Positions 53,897 to 63,286 are shown, numbered from the stretch's first letter. The stretch: DNA of 64,000 nucleotides from Burkholderia glumae LMG 2196 = ATCC 33617 (GCF_000960995.1 NZ_CP009435.1:2294001-2358000); one strand, 5' to 3'. Notes: generated by a model from the letters alone, not told the origin. Numbers and translations are program-made.

Positions 53897-55024
53897 TTAT
53901 TTTTTACGTGGCCGAGGCGGAGCCAGTCTGGCAACTAACACGTGGTCCCCGCAGACGAGCTGATATGCGTGATCTAGCCACTGGTTGATCAGGCGTTGAC
54001 CGTGCCGTCCGTCCTCGAAGGGGTGTTGTTTGAAATATCGGTTTAGGGCTAGATTCAGATCTTTGCGAACGCGCCAGTGTTCCTGAATGTAGCTAGGTGA
54101 CACGAAGGCGCAGCTAGGGTCGATCGATAGGTCCAAGTCGCTGATATCTACTGCGGGAAAGTGGCTTCGTTTTTCGCGGATCTGGTCCTCAAGCGTGCCT
54201 GCTTCCAACGAAGCAATCACGTCGGCCATACGTGTGATGTAGTGAATAGATTTGAGTTTTGCCGGAGTGGTGTTCCAGTTCGGCTTAACCGCACGAAAGG
54301 GCAAGAGGCTTTCCGTGTTCAAGATGCTGGAGTTATCAAGTTGTCCAGTGTCGTCGGCTGTGGTGTATTTTTTTCTCTCAACGACGGCTGTCCCGCTTCG
54401 TGTGCCGCTGTCGAAGAAGGCGCCAACCTGTCGACGTAACGACTCGACTTGTGCTTCAAAATTCCCTGTAAAGTCGAGGCGGACCATAATCTCGGTGCCA
54501 GTACAGAACCCGGATGCCAGCATCGACACCGACAGATAATTGAGATAGTTTTTCCCCGGCCAGTGAGTTGGTGGGTTGAGAATTTCGGGCGTAGTGCAGG
54601 CGAACAACCACGCCAGTTTGTTGCGTGGTTCACGGGCGGGATTCAAGTCTGCGACTGCGGCAGCAGTTAGAGTCGGGTCGATCAGGCGAGTGATCCCCCA
54701 GCGTTCTCGAACATGATCTAGGAGCGGGAGTACGAGGTGATAGGGGTGTTCTGTCCGGTATTGTTCGTACGTCGTGTCAGGATTAGGGGCTGGGACGCAG
54801 AAATATCCCCGCAGGGACATTTTGGGAAATGGGACCGGGGGGACATCAGTCACTCGTTGATGCCAGTCGGCAAAATCCTGCGCGTACTGGTTGTTGCGTC
54901 GAAGCAGTTCCCAGGCCCCTACAGATGGGTCTTGAAGGTCGGAGGGCGGGTACCTAGTGGCATCGCGCCAGTCTTCACGGGCAATGAAAAAACGGTGCTC
55001 AGCGGGGACGGGATGGGTAGCCAT
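53897..55024 (-). CDS. DUF6499-type N-terminal domain protein, 375 aa
   Basis: The N-terminus REDWRDATRYPPSDLQDPSVGAWELLRRNNQYAQDF matches the short domain (DUF6499-like) found at the head of DUF2285-type regulators of integrative elements (W-R-D...WEFLRRN). The rest (about 320 residues) has no match that I recognise and ends in a basic RPRKK. It lies between the excisionase-like gene and attR. Probably a regulator of the island. Confidence 0.55.
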   Translation of the reverse strand: MATHPVPAEHRFFIAREDWRDATRYPPSDLQDPSVGAWELLRRNNQYAQDFADWHQRVTDVPPVPFPKMSLRGYFCVPAPNPDTTYEQYRTEHPYHLVLPLLDHVRERWGITRLIDPTLTAAAVADLNPAREPRNKLAWLFACTTPEILNPPTHWPGKNYLNYLSVSMLASGFCTGTEIMVRLDFTGNFEAQVESLRRQVGAFFDSGTRSGTAVVERKKYTTADDTGQLDNSSILNTESLLPFRAVKPNWNTTPAKLKSIHYITRMADVIASLEAGTLEDQIREKRSHFPAVDISDLDLSIDPSCAFVSPSYIQEHWRVRKDLNLALNRYFKQHPFEDGRHGQRLINQWLDHAYQLVCGDHVLVARLAPPRPRKK

Positions 55025-55095
55025 CGGGCGCGGCTCCTTATAGAACTCACCCCAGATGGTAGCAAAGTAGTAGCAATACGCTGCCGGTTCCCAAA

Positions 55096-55124
55096 AGAAA
55101 AAGGGGTTAGCATCAGCTAACCCC
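55096..55124 (-). terminator. Terminator of tRNA-Pro supplied by the island
   Basis: On the minus strand: perfect 8-bp stem GGGGTTAG/CTAACCCC, loop of six, then TTTTT. It differs in loop and stem from the ancestral terminator at 28857-28892. Confidence 0.85.
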
Positions 55125-55133
55125 TTGATTTCC

Positions 55134-55181
55134 TTGGTCGGAGCGATAGGATTCGAACCTACGACCCTCTGATCCCAAATC
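55134..55181. repeat. attR: 48-bp repeat within tRNA-Pro
   Basis: Identical to 28903-28950. It rebuilds the 3' part of the tRNA, so the gene remains functional after integration. Confidence 0.93.
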
Positions 55182-55211
55182 AGATGCGCTACCAGGCTGC
55201 GCTACGCTCCG
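55135..55211 (-). tRNA. tRNA-Pro (anticodon UGG)
   Basis: 77 bases including an encoded CCA. Acceptor stem CGGAGCG/CGCTCCG, anticodon loop TTTGGGA (anticodon TGG), T arm GGTTCGAATCC. The site of island integration. Confidence 0.95.
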
Positions 55212-55323
55212 ACAAGCAGGAGATTGTGCCCCATCGCCACACTCGGGTCAATCCCTCGTACAGATGTCACCGAGGACGCGTTAGCATGATCGCTCCGAGC
55301 ATCGTCGAACGAGGACTATCCGG

Positions 55324-55782
55324 ATGCATCTGATTCTATGGCGCCATGCCGAAGCCGAGGATTACGCCGCGAGCGATCTCGCCCGCCAGCTCACCACGCG
55401 GGGCCGCCGCGATGCGCAGGCGGTCGCCAAATGGCTCAGGCTGCGGCTCGAGAGCAGCGCGGTGATCCTGGCGAGCCCCGCCGCGCGCACCGTGCAGACC
55501 GTCGAGGCGTTGACCGACCAGTACCGCACCGTGCGCGAACTCGCGCCGGGCGGCAGCGTGGTCGAGGTGCTCGCCGCCGCGGGCTGGCCCGACGGCATCG
55601 CGCCGACGGTGGTGGTGGTGGGCCATCAGCCGACGCTGGGCGAGGTGGCCGCACGGCTGCTGGCCAACAGCGATCAGGGTTGGTCGCTGAAGAAAGGCAG
55701 CCTGATCTGGCTGCAAAGCCGGTCCCGCGAAGGCGGTGAGCAGGCCGTGCTGAGAGCGGCAATTTCGCCGGATCTGGTCTGA
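55324..55782 (+). CDS. sixA: SixA-type phosphohistidine phosphatase, 152 aa
   Basis: Histidine phosphatase fold: catalytic LWRHAEAED (the RH pair near 7-8), the second Arg in ILASPAARTVQTVEAL, and the second His in VVVGHQPTLGEVA. At 152 residues without extensions it fits SixA, which removes phosphate from the phosphotransfer histidine of hybrid kinases and from NPr. It starts 113 bases from tRNA-Pro on the opposite strand. Confidence 0.88.
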   Translation: MHLILWRHAEAEDYAASDLARQLTTRGRRDAQAVAKWLRLRLESSAVILASPAARTVQTVEALTDQYRTVRELAPGGSVVEVLAAAGWPDGIAPTVVVVGHQPTLGEVAARLLANSDQGWSLKKGSLIWLQSRSREGGEQAVLRAAISPDLV

Positions 55783-55933
55783 GAAGGGCGCGATCATATC
55801 TTTCTTCCGACTTTCTGCTAAAGTCAGCCGGACGACATGTCACCGAATTGACACCGATTCGCCATCCAAGCGTCACGGCCGGTTACTACATTGGCGACCA
55901 TGTCGTTCCCTTCCTTACGACCAGGAAAGCCTG

Positions 55934-56752
55934 ATGCGAGATCTGCCGACGCCTACGCTCCCATTCGCTTCGCTGCCGCTTGACCAGTCGCGCCGCCGCC
56001 TGCCGCGCGCGGCAGAGACGGTCACCTCCGAGTTCCGTCTGCGCGCGGTGTGGGCGCGCACCGAGGACGAGTTGCGCGAGGCGCAGCGCCTTCGCTACAG
56101 CGTATTCGCCGAGGAAATGGGCGCCGCGGTGAGCGGCCCCGCCGGGCTTGACGTCGATCCCTTCGATGCCTACTGCGATCACCTGCTGGTGCGCGACCTC
56201 GACACGCTCAAAGTGGTCGGCACCTACCGCGTGCTGCCGCCGCACCAGGCCGCGCGGATCGGCCGCCTGTACGCGGAAGGCGAGTTCGACCTGTCGCGCC
56301 TCGCGCACCTGCGTTCGAAGATGGTCGAAGTGGGCCGCTCCTGCGTCCACCGCGACTACCGCAGCGGCGCCGTGATCATGGCGCTGTGGGGCGGCCTCGG
56401 CACCTATATGATGCAGAACGGCTACGAGACGATGCTCGGCTGCGCCAGCGTGTCGATGGCCGACGGCGGCCATTACGCGGCCAACCTCTACCAGTCGCTC
56501 GGCAACTCGCTGGCGGCGCCCGAGTATCATGCGTTCCCCCACACGGCGCTGCCGGTGGACGAACTGCAGACGGGCACCAAGGTTGCGCCGCCGGCGCTGA
56601 TCAAGGGCTATCTGCGTCTCGGCGCGAAGATCTGCGGCGCGCCCGCCTGGGACCCCGATTTCAACTGCGCGGACTTCCTGACGCTGTTCCGCCTGTCCGA
56701 CATCAACGCGCGCTACGCCCGCCACTTCCTAGGCGAGCCGCTCGCACGCTGA
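55934..56752 (+). CDS. olsB: OlsB-type L-ornithine N(alpha)-acyltransferase, 272 aa
   Basis: GNAT acyltransferase of the hemolysin/OlsB group: AQRLRYSVFAEEMGAAV, DPFDAYCDHLLVRD, VGTYRVLPP, VEVGRSCVHRDYRSGAVIMALWGGL and GCASVSMADGG, the order seen in OlsB. It transfers 3-hydroxyacyl from ACP to ornithine, the first step of ornithine-lipid synthesis, used for membrane adaptation under phosphate limitation. No olsA follows it; in Burkholderia they are apart. Confidence 0.82.
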   Translation: MRDLPTPTLPFASLPLDQSRRRLPRAAETVTSEFRLRAVWARTEDELREAQRLRYSVFAEEMGAAVSGPAGLDVDPFDAYCDHLLVRDLDTLKVVGTYRVLPPHQAARIGRLYAEGEFDLSRLAHLRSKMVEVGRSCVHRDYRSGAVIMALWGGLGTYMMQNGYETMLGCASVSMADGGHYAANLYQSLGNSLAAPEYHAFPHTALPVDELQTGTKVAPPALIKGYLRLGAKICGAPAWDPDFNCADFLTLFRLSDINARYARHFLGEPLAR

Positions 56753-56953
56753 GCCGGCGGCGCCATCGGGCTGGCGGCAGCAGAGCGCTCACCACGCGGC
56801 ACGACGAGACGATCGTCGTGCCGCAGTCGTTTACGGCGCGTGTGCGCCCGGACGACGCGCCGGCCCGACGAGGGCGTGCGCGGCCGGTTTCGGCTAGACT
56901 CCGGGCTCGCGCGGCGCACCCGGCGCCGCGTCGCTGATCTTTCGAGGTGAGGG

Positions 56954-57142
56954 ATGTTTCGTATCGTTCTGGCCGCGCTCGTCGCGGCAACGCTTGCCGG
57001 CTGTGTCGGCGATTCGGGCTCGGCGCGCCGTCACGGCAAGCCGCCCGAGGACCCGGCCGACTACCAGGGCGTGCCGACCGACATGACGCCGCCGTCGATG
57101 CTCGGCGAGCCGGCCGCGCCGGCACTGCCCGCTTCGCAGTAA
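56954..57142 (+). CDS. Small lipoprotein, 62 aa
   Basis: ATG 56954 with GAGG upstream. Signal peptide ending in a lipobox (ATLAGC, Cys16), then a short hydrophilic Pro-rich part (PPEDPADYQGVPTDMTPPSML). No further domain. Confidence 0.65.
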   Translation: MFRIVLAALVAATLAGCVGDSGSARRHGKPPEDPADYQGVPTDMTPPSMLGEPAAPALPASQ

Positions 57143-57241
57143 GCGGCCGCGCGGGCGGCTCGCGCGCGTGCCGGCGGTGCCCGGTTTCGGGCCGTCACCG
57201 GCGTCGCCGCGCGCTCCGCCACGCCGACGTCCGCCACGCGG

Positions 57242-58603
57242 CTAGGTCCCTTCGCCGCCGATCTGTCGCGACAGCGCCGGCATCCGGCTCGCCAGCGTCA
57301 CGCCGCGCGCGATCATGAAGATCGACATCGCGAGCCAGAGCCCGTGATTGCCGAGCGGCCCGGTCAGTACCAGGGTCGCGGCGACGAATACGCCGAGCGA
57401 CACGGCCATCGCTACCATCAGCGCGCGCGTCCGGGTGGCGCCGATGAACACGCCGTCGAGCAGGAACCCCCACACCGACACGAGCGGCATCGCGGCCGCC
57501 CACGGCAGGAAGTGGCCGGCCGCCGCGCGGATCGCGGGCTGGTCGCTGAGCCGCGCGATGATCCAGCCGCCGCCGAGCGCGTAGGCGGCGCAGAACGCGA
57601 GCGCGCAGCCGGCGGCCCATTGCAGCGTGACGCGCAGCGTGGCGCGGAACATCGCCCGGTCGCGTGCGCCGGCGGCCGCGCCGACCAGCGCCTCGGCCGC
57701 ATGCGCGAAGCCGTCGAGCGCGTAGGCCATGAAGGTCTGGAAGTTGAGCAGCAGCGCATTGGCGGCGAGCATCGTATCGCCTTGCCGCGCGCCGAGATGC
57801 GCGAACCAGCCGAACGCCGACAGCAGGCAGAGCGTGCGCACGAAGATATCGCGGTTGAGCGCGACCAGCCGCTCGAGCGCGGCCCGATCGAGGAGCTGGC
57901 GCCAGCTCGGCCTGCCTAGCCCGCGCTGGCGCCGCCGCGCGAGCGCGAGCACGCCGAACCCGAAGCCCGCCAGATCGGCCGCCGCCGTGGCCGCGCCGAT
58001 GCCGGCCACGCCCCCGTCGAAGCGGTAGACGAACAGCATCACCGCGACGATGTTTACGAGGTTGATGAAAGCCTGCAGCGCGAGCGCGAGCCGCACGCGC
58101 TGCACGCCGAGCAGGTAGCCGAGGATCGCGTAGTTGGCCAGCGCGAACGGCGCGGCCCAGATCCGCGCCAGCACGTAGCCGCGCGCGGTGGCGCGTACCG
58201 CCTCGCTGCCGCCGAGCAGTGTCAGCGCGATCGAGATCAGCGGGCCGTGCAGCGCGAGCACGGCGAAGCCGAGCAGGCCGGCCAGCACGAGCGCGCGCAG
58301 CAGGTTGAGGCGGATGCCGGCCTGGTCGCCGGCGCCATACGCCTGCGCGACGAGCCCGGTCGTGCCCATCCGCAGGAAGCCGAAGCCCCAGTAGACGAAC
58401 CCGAAGAACAGGCTGCCCAGCGCCACGCCGCCCAGCATCTGCGCGCCCTCGAGATGGCCGGCCACGGCGGTGTCGACGGCGCCGAGAATCGGCTGCGTCA
58501 GGTTCGCGAGCATGATCGGCACGGCGAGGCCGAGCACCCTGCGGTGGCCGACGCCGGCGTGGCCGGCCGCGGCCCCGGTGGACAACGCGGAGGAGGACGA
58601 CAT
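57242..58603 (-). CDS. MATE-family efflux transporter (DinF-like), 453 aa
   Basis: Twelve hydrophobic segments, with the MATE signature region near the N-terminus (LAVPIMLANLTQPILGAVDTAVAGHL) and its counterpart in the second half (FMAYALDGFAHAAEALVG). The DinF-like branch exports cationic compounds with H+ or Na+ as driving ion. ATG 58603 with GGAGG region upstream. Downstream of the DUF2288 gene by 8 bases on the same strand. Confidence 0.9.
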   Translation of the reverse strand: MSSSSALSTGAAAGHAGVGHRRVLGLAVPIMLANLTQPILGAVDTAVAGHLEGAQMLGGVALGSLFFGFVYWGFGFLRMGTTGLVAQAYGAGDQAGIRLNLLRALVLAGLLGFAVLALHGPLISIALTLLGGSEAVRATARGYVLARIWAAPFALANYAILGYLLGVQRVRLALALQAFINLVNIVAVMLFVYRFDGGVAGIGAATAAADLAGFGFGVLALARRRQRGLGRPSWRQLLDRAALERLVALNRDIFVRTLCLLSAFGWFAHLGARQGDTMLAANALLLNFQTFMAYALDGFAHAAEALVGAAAGARDRAMFRATLRVTLQWAAGCALAFCAAYALGGGWIIARLSDQPAIRAAAGHFLPWAAAMPLVSVWGFLLDGVFIGATRTRALMVAMAVSLGVFVAATLVLTGPLGNHGLWLAMSIFMIARGVTLASRMPALSRQIGGEGT

Positions 58604-58611
58604 CGCGCCGC

Positions 58612-58947
58612 CTAGGAGCGTTCCGGTGCGCGCTCCTGCACGCAGATCCATGGCGACACGACCACGGCCCACAGCTCGGGCGTGCGTGCCGCGTAGTCCT
58701 GCGCGAGTTCGGTGGGCATGCGTGCCACGTGGCCGGCAGCGAGCCACTGCGTGACCTGCTCGGTGCGGTCGGCAGCGATCGCCTCCGCGACGCTGACCAG
58801 ATCGAGATCGCGCGCGACCGACAGCAGCTTGCCCTGCGCGAAGAAGCGTTCGAGATCGCACCAGTCGATCTTCGCGGTTTCGCCGAGCAGTTGGGTGTAG
58901 AGCGCGGAAGGCGCCGCGCCGGCGGACGGAGGGTTCGATGAAGTCAT
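58612..58947 (-). CDS. DUF2288 protein, 111 aa
   Basis: After a 15-residue lead: LYTQLLGETAKIDWCDLERFFAQGKLLSVARDLDLVSVAEAIAADRTEQVTQWLAAG, the family core. Function unknown. First gene of a pair with the MATE transporter. Confidence 0.82.
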   Translation of the reverse strand: MTSSNPPSAGAAPSALYTQLLGETAKIDWCDLERFFAQGKLLSVARDLDLVSVAEAIAADRTEQVTQWLAAGHVARMPTELAQDYAARTPELWAVVVSPWICVQERAPERS

Positions 58948-59186
58948 GAGCGGAGGTTTGGGGGCAGGGCGCGGCCCTCGCAGCGTGCCGCCGGAATGAG
59001 GCGCGCGACGAGGCACGAACGATGGCAAGCGGTATGTCGCAGCGCATGATTCTAGCCGATCCGGCGCTGGCGGCCCGACCGGCGCATGACCGGTGCTCGA
59101 CCGGCGCGCGACCGGCGTGCACCAGGCCCGCAGGCAGGGCGGCACGGGCGCCGGCTCGCCCGCCCGGGCAGGCCGGTGTTGCGGCG

Positions 59187-60809
59187 CTACGCGTCGCGCA
59201 AGGCGCGCCGGATGATCTTGCCGGTCGCTGTCATCGGCAGGCTCTCGACGAACGCGATCGCGCGCGGATATTCGTGCGCGGCGAGGCGCGTGCGCACATG
59301 CTGCTGCAGTTCGCGCACGAGGGCGTCGCCGGCTTCCACGCCGGGCTGGACCACCACGAAAGCCTTGACGATCTCGGTGCGCACGGCATCCGGCACGCCG
59401 ACCACGGCGGCCATGCGCACGGCCGGGTGGCGCAGCAGGCAGTCCTCGATCGGGCCGGGGCCGATCCGGTAGCCGGCGCTCGTGATCACGTCGTCGTCGC
59501 GGCCGACGAAGCGGATGAAGCCATCCTCGTCGGCCACGCCGCGATCCCCGGTCAGCAGGACGTCGCCGGCGAATTTCTCGCGCGTGGCGGCCGGGTTGCG
59601 CCAGTAGCCGAGAAACATCACCGGGTCCGGCGCACGGATGCCGATGTTGCCCTCGACGCCGGCTGGCACCGGCGTGCCCGCGGCGTCGACGATCATGACG
59701 CAATGGCCCGGCGCGGCCTTGCCGATCGCGCCCGCGCGCGGCGCGAACAGTGCGCTGCACGAGGCCAGCACGACGTTGCATTCGGTCTGCCCGTAGAACT
59801 CGTTGATGGTCACGCCGAACGCCTCGCGGCCCCATTCGAGCAACTCGCTGCCGAGCGATTCGCCGCCGCTTGCCACCGATTCGATCCGCAGCGCATGACG
59901 CTCGCGCGGCCGCGCCACGCCGCGCATCAGCTTCAGCGCGGTGGGCGGCAGGAATGCGTGGCTGACCTGGTGGCGCGCCAGCAGCGCGAACGCCGCCTCG
60001 CCGTCGAACTTCTCGAAGCGCCGCGCCACCACCGTCACGCCGTGATGCCAGGCCGGCAGCAGCACGTCCAGCAGGCCGCCGATCCAGGCCCAGTCCGCGG
60101 GCGTCCAGAACGCGCGCGCGCGGCGGGGAAAACCGTTCTGCGACATCTCCACGCCCGGCAGGTGGCCGAGCAGCACGCGGTGCGCGTGCAGCGCTCCCTT
60201 CGGCTTGCCCGTGGTGCCCGACGTGTAGATGATCATGGCCGGGTCGTCGGCCAGCGTGTCGACCGGTGTGTAGCGGTCGGATTCGGCGGCCAGCGCCGCC
60301 TCGAACGACAGGCAGCCCTCGGGCACGCCGCCGCTGTCGTCGTCGATGCAGTAGACCGTGCGCAGCGCCGGCAACGCCGCGCGCAGCGGCGCGATCTTCG
60401 CTGCGCCGGCCCGATCGGTGACGAGCGCGGCGGCGCCGCTGTCGGCGAGGCGGAACTCCAGCGCCTCGGCACCGAACAGCGCGAACAGCGGCACCGCGAT
60501 CGCCCCGGCCTTGTAGGCGGCCAGATGCGCGACGGCGGTCTGCACGCCCTGCGCGATGAAGATGCCGACGCGCTCGCCGCGCACCACGCCGAGCCGCGCG
60601 AAGCTGTTCGCGAGCCGGTTCGAGGCCGCCTTCAGCGCATCGAACGTATGGCGCGTGACGCGGCCGTCGTCGCGCTCGTCGATCAGCGCGAGCCGGCCGC
60701 TGCCGTCGGCCCAGCGGTCGCAGACGTCCGCGCCGATGTTGTAGCGCTCGGGAATCCGCCATGAAAAGGCGGCAAGCAGGGCGGGGTAATCGTCGGCTTC
60801 GGGCAGCAT
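59187..60809 (-). CDS. AMP-dependent acyl-CoA synthetase, 540 aa
   Basis: Start at ATG 60809 (AGGAG upstream). ANL-superfamily enzyme: P-loop YTSGTTGKPKG (195-205), FYGQTECN near 330, LLTGDRGVADEDGFIRFVGR near 420 and the A10 lysine in TGKIIRRALRD at the C-terminus. Activates a carboxylate as adenylate and CoA ester; the sequence resembles medium-chain or acetoacetyl-type synthetases, substrate undetermined. No partner genes nearby. Confidence 0.9.
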   Translation of the reverse strand: MLPEADDYPALLAAFSWRIPERYNIGADVCDRWADGSGRLALIDERDDGRVTRHTFDALKAASNRLANSFARLGVVRGERVGIFIAQGVQTAVAHLAAYKAGAIAVPLFALFGAEALEFRLADSGAAALVTDRAGAAKIAPLRAALPALRTVYCIDDDSGGVPEGCLSFEAALAAESDRYTPVDTLADDPAMIIYTSGTTGKPKGALHAHRVLLGHLPGVEMSQNGFPRRARAFWTPADWAWIGGLLDVLLPAWHHGVTVVARRFEKFDGEAAFALLARHQVSHAFLPPTALKLMRGVARPRERHALRIESVASGGESLGSELLEWGREAFGVTINEFYGQTECNVVLASCSALFAPRAGAIGKAAPGHCVMIVDAAGTPVPAGVEGNIGIRAPDPVMFLGYWRNPAATREKFAGDVLLTGDRGVADEDGFIRFVGRDDDVITSAGYRIGPGPIEDCLLRHPAVRMAAVVGVPDAVRTEIVKAFVVVQPGVEAGDALVRELQQHVRTRLAAHEYPRAIAFVESLPMTATGKIIRRALRDA

Positions 60810-61128
60810 CGGCGCTCCTGGCAAGAGTCTCGTGTCGCGAATTCCGACGACATTACACCGGATCGTCACGCTGCTCGCATGACAGTCTTGCCGTGCAACG
60901 CTCCGCTACACCGCGTCTCGCGGCAGGCGTCGGCGGGGCGCGCACTGTCGCGCTCCCGAGGATTCGAAACGGGAAGCCGAGCCGGCTTGGGATTGCCGCG
61001 AACCTCAGCCTCGCCGGCAACGGCGCCCTCGCCGGGTTCGCGACACGCATCGATCCGGTGTGCGGCAGGGTTGACGGCCGGCATCGCCAGCGTTGAGCCG
61101 GCAGCGTCCTGGTGGCCGCCGGCGTGTT
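60810..61128. other. Intergenic region, about 320 bp
   Basis: Between the acyl-CoA synthetase start and the NlpD-like gene end. Only GC-rich chance frames; nothing supported. Confidence 0.4.
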
Positions 61129-61830
61129 TCAGCGCGCGGGCAGGTAGCGCGACGGATCGATCGACCGGCCGCCGTAGCGCAGCTCGAAATGCAGCGCGAC
61201 GCGATCGTTGTCGGTGTCGCCCATTTCCGCGATCTTCTGGCCCTGCGTCACCGCCTGGCCTTCCTTCACGAGCAGCACGCGATTGTGCGCGTAGGCCGTC
61301 AGGTAGTCCGCGTCATGCTTGATGATCAGCAGGTTGCCGTAGCCGCGCAGCCCGTTGCCCGCGTAGACCACCGTGCCAGCCGCCGCCGCAACCACCGGCG
61401 TGCCGGCCGTGTTCGCGATGTCGATGCCCTTCGAATTGGCGCCGTCGAAGCCGCGCACGACGGTGCCCGCCGCCGGCCAGATCAGCGAAATCGAGCTGGC
61501 CGGCCGCACCGACGGCGTGGCCGCCGTGGCGGCGGCCGAGGGCGGGGCGCTTGATGCGGGCGCGCCGTCCGTCGTGCGGATCGGCGCACTGCCCGAGGCG
61601 CCCGGCGGCACGACGCGCAGCACCTGGCCGACCTCGATCGCGTCGGGATTGGCGATCGAGTTCCAGCGCGCGAGGTTCGACACCGATTGGTGGTTCGCGC
61701 GGGCGATCCTCGACAGCGTGTCGCCGCGCTCGACGCGATAGAAGCCGGGGCCGACCGGCGCGGAGCCGCACGCGGCCAGCACGGCGACGAGTGAAGCGAC
61801 GACGAGCCGCCGGGTGGTCTTGACCAACAT
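61129..61830 (-). CDS. NlpD-like lipoprotein (LysM plus degenerate M23), 233 aa
   Basis: Signal peptide with lipobox VLAACG (Cys21), LysM domain (FYRVERGDTLSRIARANHQSVSNLARWNSI...) at about 30-75, a Ser/Ala/Pro linker, and a LytM/M23 domain (about 115-230). Catalytic positions are replaced: SKGIDIA where enzymes have HxGxD, and ALHFELR keeps only one of the two His, so it is not a peptidase and probably activates a cell-wall amidase, as EnvC and NlpD do. The gene is not beside rpoS or pcm, so it is a second NlpD-type paralogue. Confidence 0.85.
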   Translation of the reverse strand: MLVKTTRRLVVASLVAVLAACGSAPVGPGFYRVERGDTLSRIARANHQSVSNLARWNSIANPDAIEVGQVLRVVPPGASGSAPIRTTDGAPASSAPPSAAATAATPSVRPASSISLIWPAAGTVVRGFDGANSKGIDIANTAGTPVVAAAAGTVVYAGNGLRGYGNLLIIKHDADYLTAYAHNRVLLVKEGQAVTQGQKIAEMGDTDNDRVALHFELRYGGRSIDPSRYLPAR

Positions 61831-62141
61831 GGAACCTCGCAATGAAACCTCGCAGGGGGCCGCCGCGATGTCGACGGCAGCGAAGGCAAAAACCACGGAT
61901 TTTACCGGGTTCGGCGCGGTGCCCGGTATTTGACCGTGGCGATCGGAAGCGGAGGCTCGCGTGGCGCGGCGCCGCGCGAGGGGCGCGAAGGGGCGGTGGC
62001 GCGTCACGCACGCCGTGAGGGCGCGCTTGCACCGCGCTTCGCCGCGCAGAAACGACACGCTTCGGATGGACGGCGGCGCGCAAGCATGGCGCGGCCGGTA
62101 CAGTGAGGCGAATGCTATTGCGGGGGCGGCGCGCCGCGCGC
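61831..62141. other. Intergenic region upstream of the NlpD-like gene
   Basis: About 310 bases without a supported gene; contains the promoter region for the minus-strand NlpD-like gene and the region after the epimerase gene. Confidence 0.4.
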
Positions 62142-63050
62142 TCAGTCCGGCGCCGTCACGCGGATGCGCAGCGCGGCCGTCTCGGTGGCGCCGGGCGCGA
62201 GCAGGCGCAGGCCCAGGCCGTTGTGAATCGCGTCCGGCAGGCCGAGCCACGGTTCGACGCAGTAGAAGTCCGATTCGGGCTTTTCGGTCCAGGTCGTCAC
62301 CGTGTACCAGGGGATCGAGCCGGGGCGGTTCAGGTCGATCTCGATGCGGCGCCTGCGCCCCGGCATCGTGATGCGCACCGGTTGCGCCGGCACTCCTTCG
62401 AGGCAGTGGAAACGGTCGTGGATGCGGGCCTCGTCGAGCGTGTAGCGCAACTCGCCCGCTTCAGGCGCCGCGATCGAGCCGTCCGGCTGCTGGTGGCGGC
62501 GCTGCGTCGGCGGCAGCTCGATGGTGGTCTGCGCGCGCTCGCCGTGCGGCAGCGCGAAATAGAAGTGGTGGCCCGCGTAATAGGGCAGCGGCGCGTCGCC
62601 GAGGTTGCGGGTGGTCAGTTCGACGTCGAGCGTGTGGGCATCGGCGAACTGGTAGCGCGCGTCGAAGCGGAACGCGAACGGGTAGGCGGCGAGCGTGGCC
62701 TCGCTGCTCTCCAGCGTCATGTCGATGCCGCGCCCGTCCGCGTCGACGTGAGCCGCGAACGGCAGGTCGCGCGCAAAGCCGTGCATCGGCAGCTCGCGGA
62801 CCACGCCGGCCGCGTCGCGCCAGCGGCCGATCGTGTCGCCCACGCGATGGCGCCCGAGGAACGGAAACAGCAGCGGGTTGCCGCCGCGCACCTTGGCCGG
62901 CGCGCTCCAGTCGGCCTGCTCGGGCCAGAAGATGATCGGCTCGCCGCCGATGTCCCAAGACAAAAGACGGCCGCCCGCCTGCGGGGCGATGCGCAGGCGC
63001 GAGGCGCCGTCGGCGAGTTCGATGATGTCCTGCTGCTGGAAGATGGGCAT
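62142..63050 (-). CDS. Aldose-1-epimerase-like protein, 302 aa
   Basis: Galactose mutarotase fold: RIAPQAGGRLLSWDIGGEPI near the start, PLLFPFLGRHRVGD, MHGFARDLPF with the catalytic-type His, and GHHFYFALP. A final SDFYCVEPWLGLPDAIHNG carries the Glu of the active site. It matches the hexose-6-phosphate/aldose mutarotase group; substrate unknown. Confidence 0.85.
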   Translation of the reverse strand: MPIFQQQDIIELADGASRLRIAPQAGGRLLSWDIGGEPIIFWPEQADWSAPAKVRGGNPLLFPFLGRHRVGDTIGRWRDAAGVVRELPMHGFARDLPFAAHVDADGRGIDMTLESSEATLAAYPFAFRFDARYQFADAHTLDVELTTRNLGDAPLPYYAGHHFYFALPHGERAQTTIELPPTQRRHQQPDGSIAAPEAGELRYTLDEARIHDRFHCLEGVPAQPVRITMPGRRRRIEIDLNRPGSIPWYTVTTWTEKPESDFYCVEPWLGLPDAIHNGLGLRLLAPGATETAALRIRVTAPD

Positions 63051-63225
63051 GAGGGGCCTTCGCTCGGCATCGTGAAAACGGCCGTCAGCATAACGGATCG
63101 CCGCGCGCTTGTGCGGCGCGGCGCCGTCTCGCGGCGCGCGCGCCGGATCGAGACGGGCGACCGGCACCTAGGGGAAACCCGCTCGGGAAATCGCGGAGTG
63201 GCATCGCGCCGAACAGCCTGGATAA

Positions 63226-63255
63226 TTGTATCGATCGGTTACTTTTCGTTACACT
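63226..63255 (+). promoter_or_regulatory. Sigma-70-type promoter candidate for the 28-aa ORF
   Basis: TTGTAT (63226-63231) and TACACT (63250-63255) separated by 18 bases, 32 bases before the ATG at 63287. Confidence 0.5.
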
Positions 63256-63286
63256 GAACGTTCCAGTCGAGTGAGGGAGTCTGAGC

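Larger units (their letters stand above)
28951..55133. mobile_element. 26-kb genomic island integrated in tRNA-Pro(UGG)
   Basis: Bounded by the 48-bp repeats, with a tyrosine integrase at the left end pointing inward. Cargo: CBASS, Shedu, serine recombinase, XRE/ImmA pair, helicase-methyltransferase operon, plasmid-type genes, two further IS elements. It carries a replication-initiator-like and an excisionase-like gene but no relaxase, coupling protein or type IV secretion genes that I can recognise, so it is more like an integrative satellite or mobilisable island than a self-transmissible ICE. Base composition is visibly lower in GC than the flanks. Confidence 0.9.

Noticed and set aside
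28951..55133. Calling the island a conjugative ICE or a prophage
   Set aside because: No relaxase, coupling protein, type IV secretion, capsid, terminase or tail genes can be recognised.
59022..60764. 580-codon plus-strand frame
   Set aside because: Antisense to the acyl-CoA synthetase; composition typical of a shadow frame.
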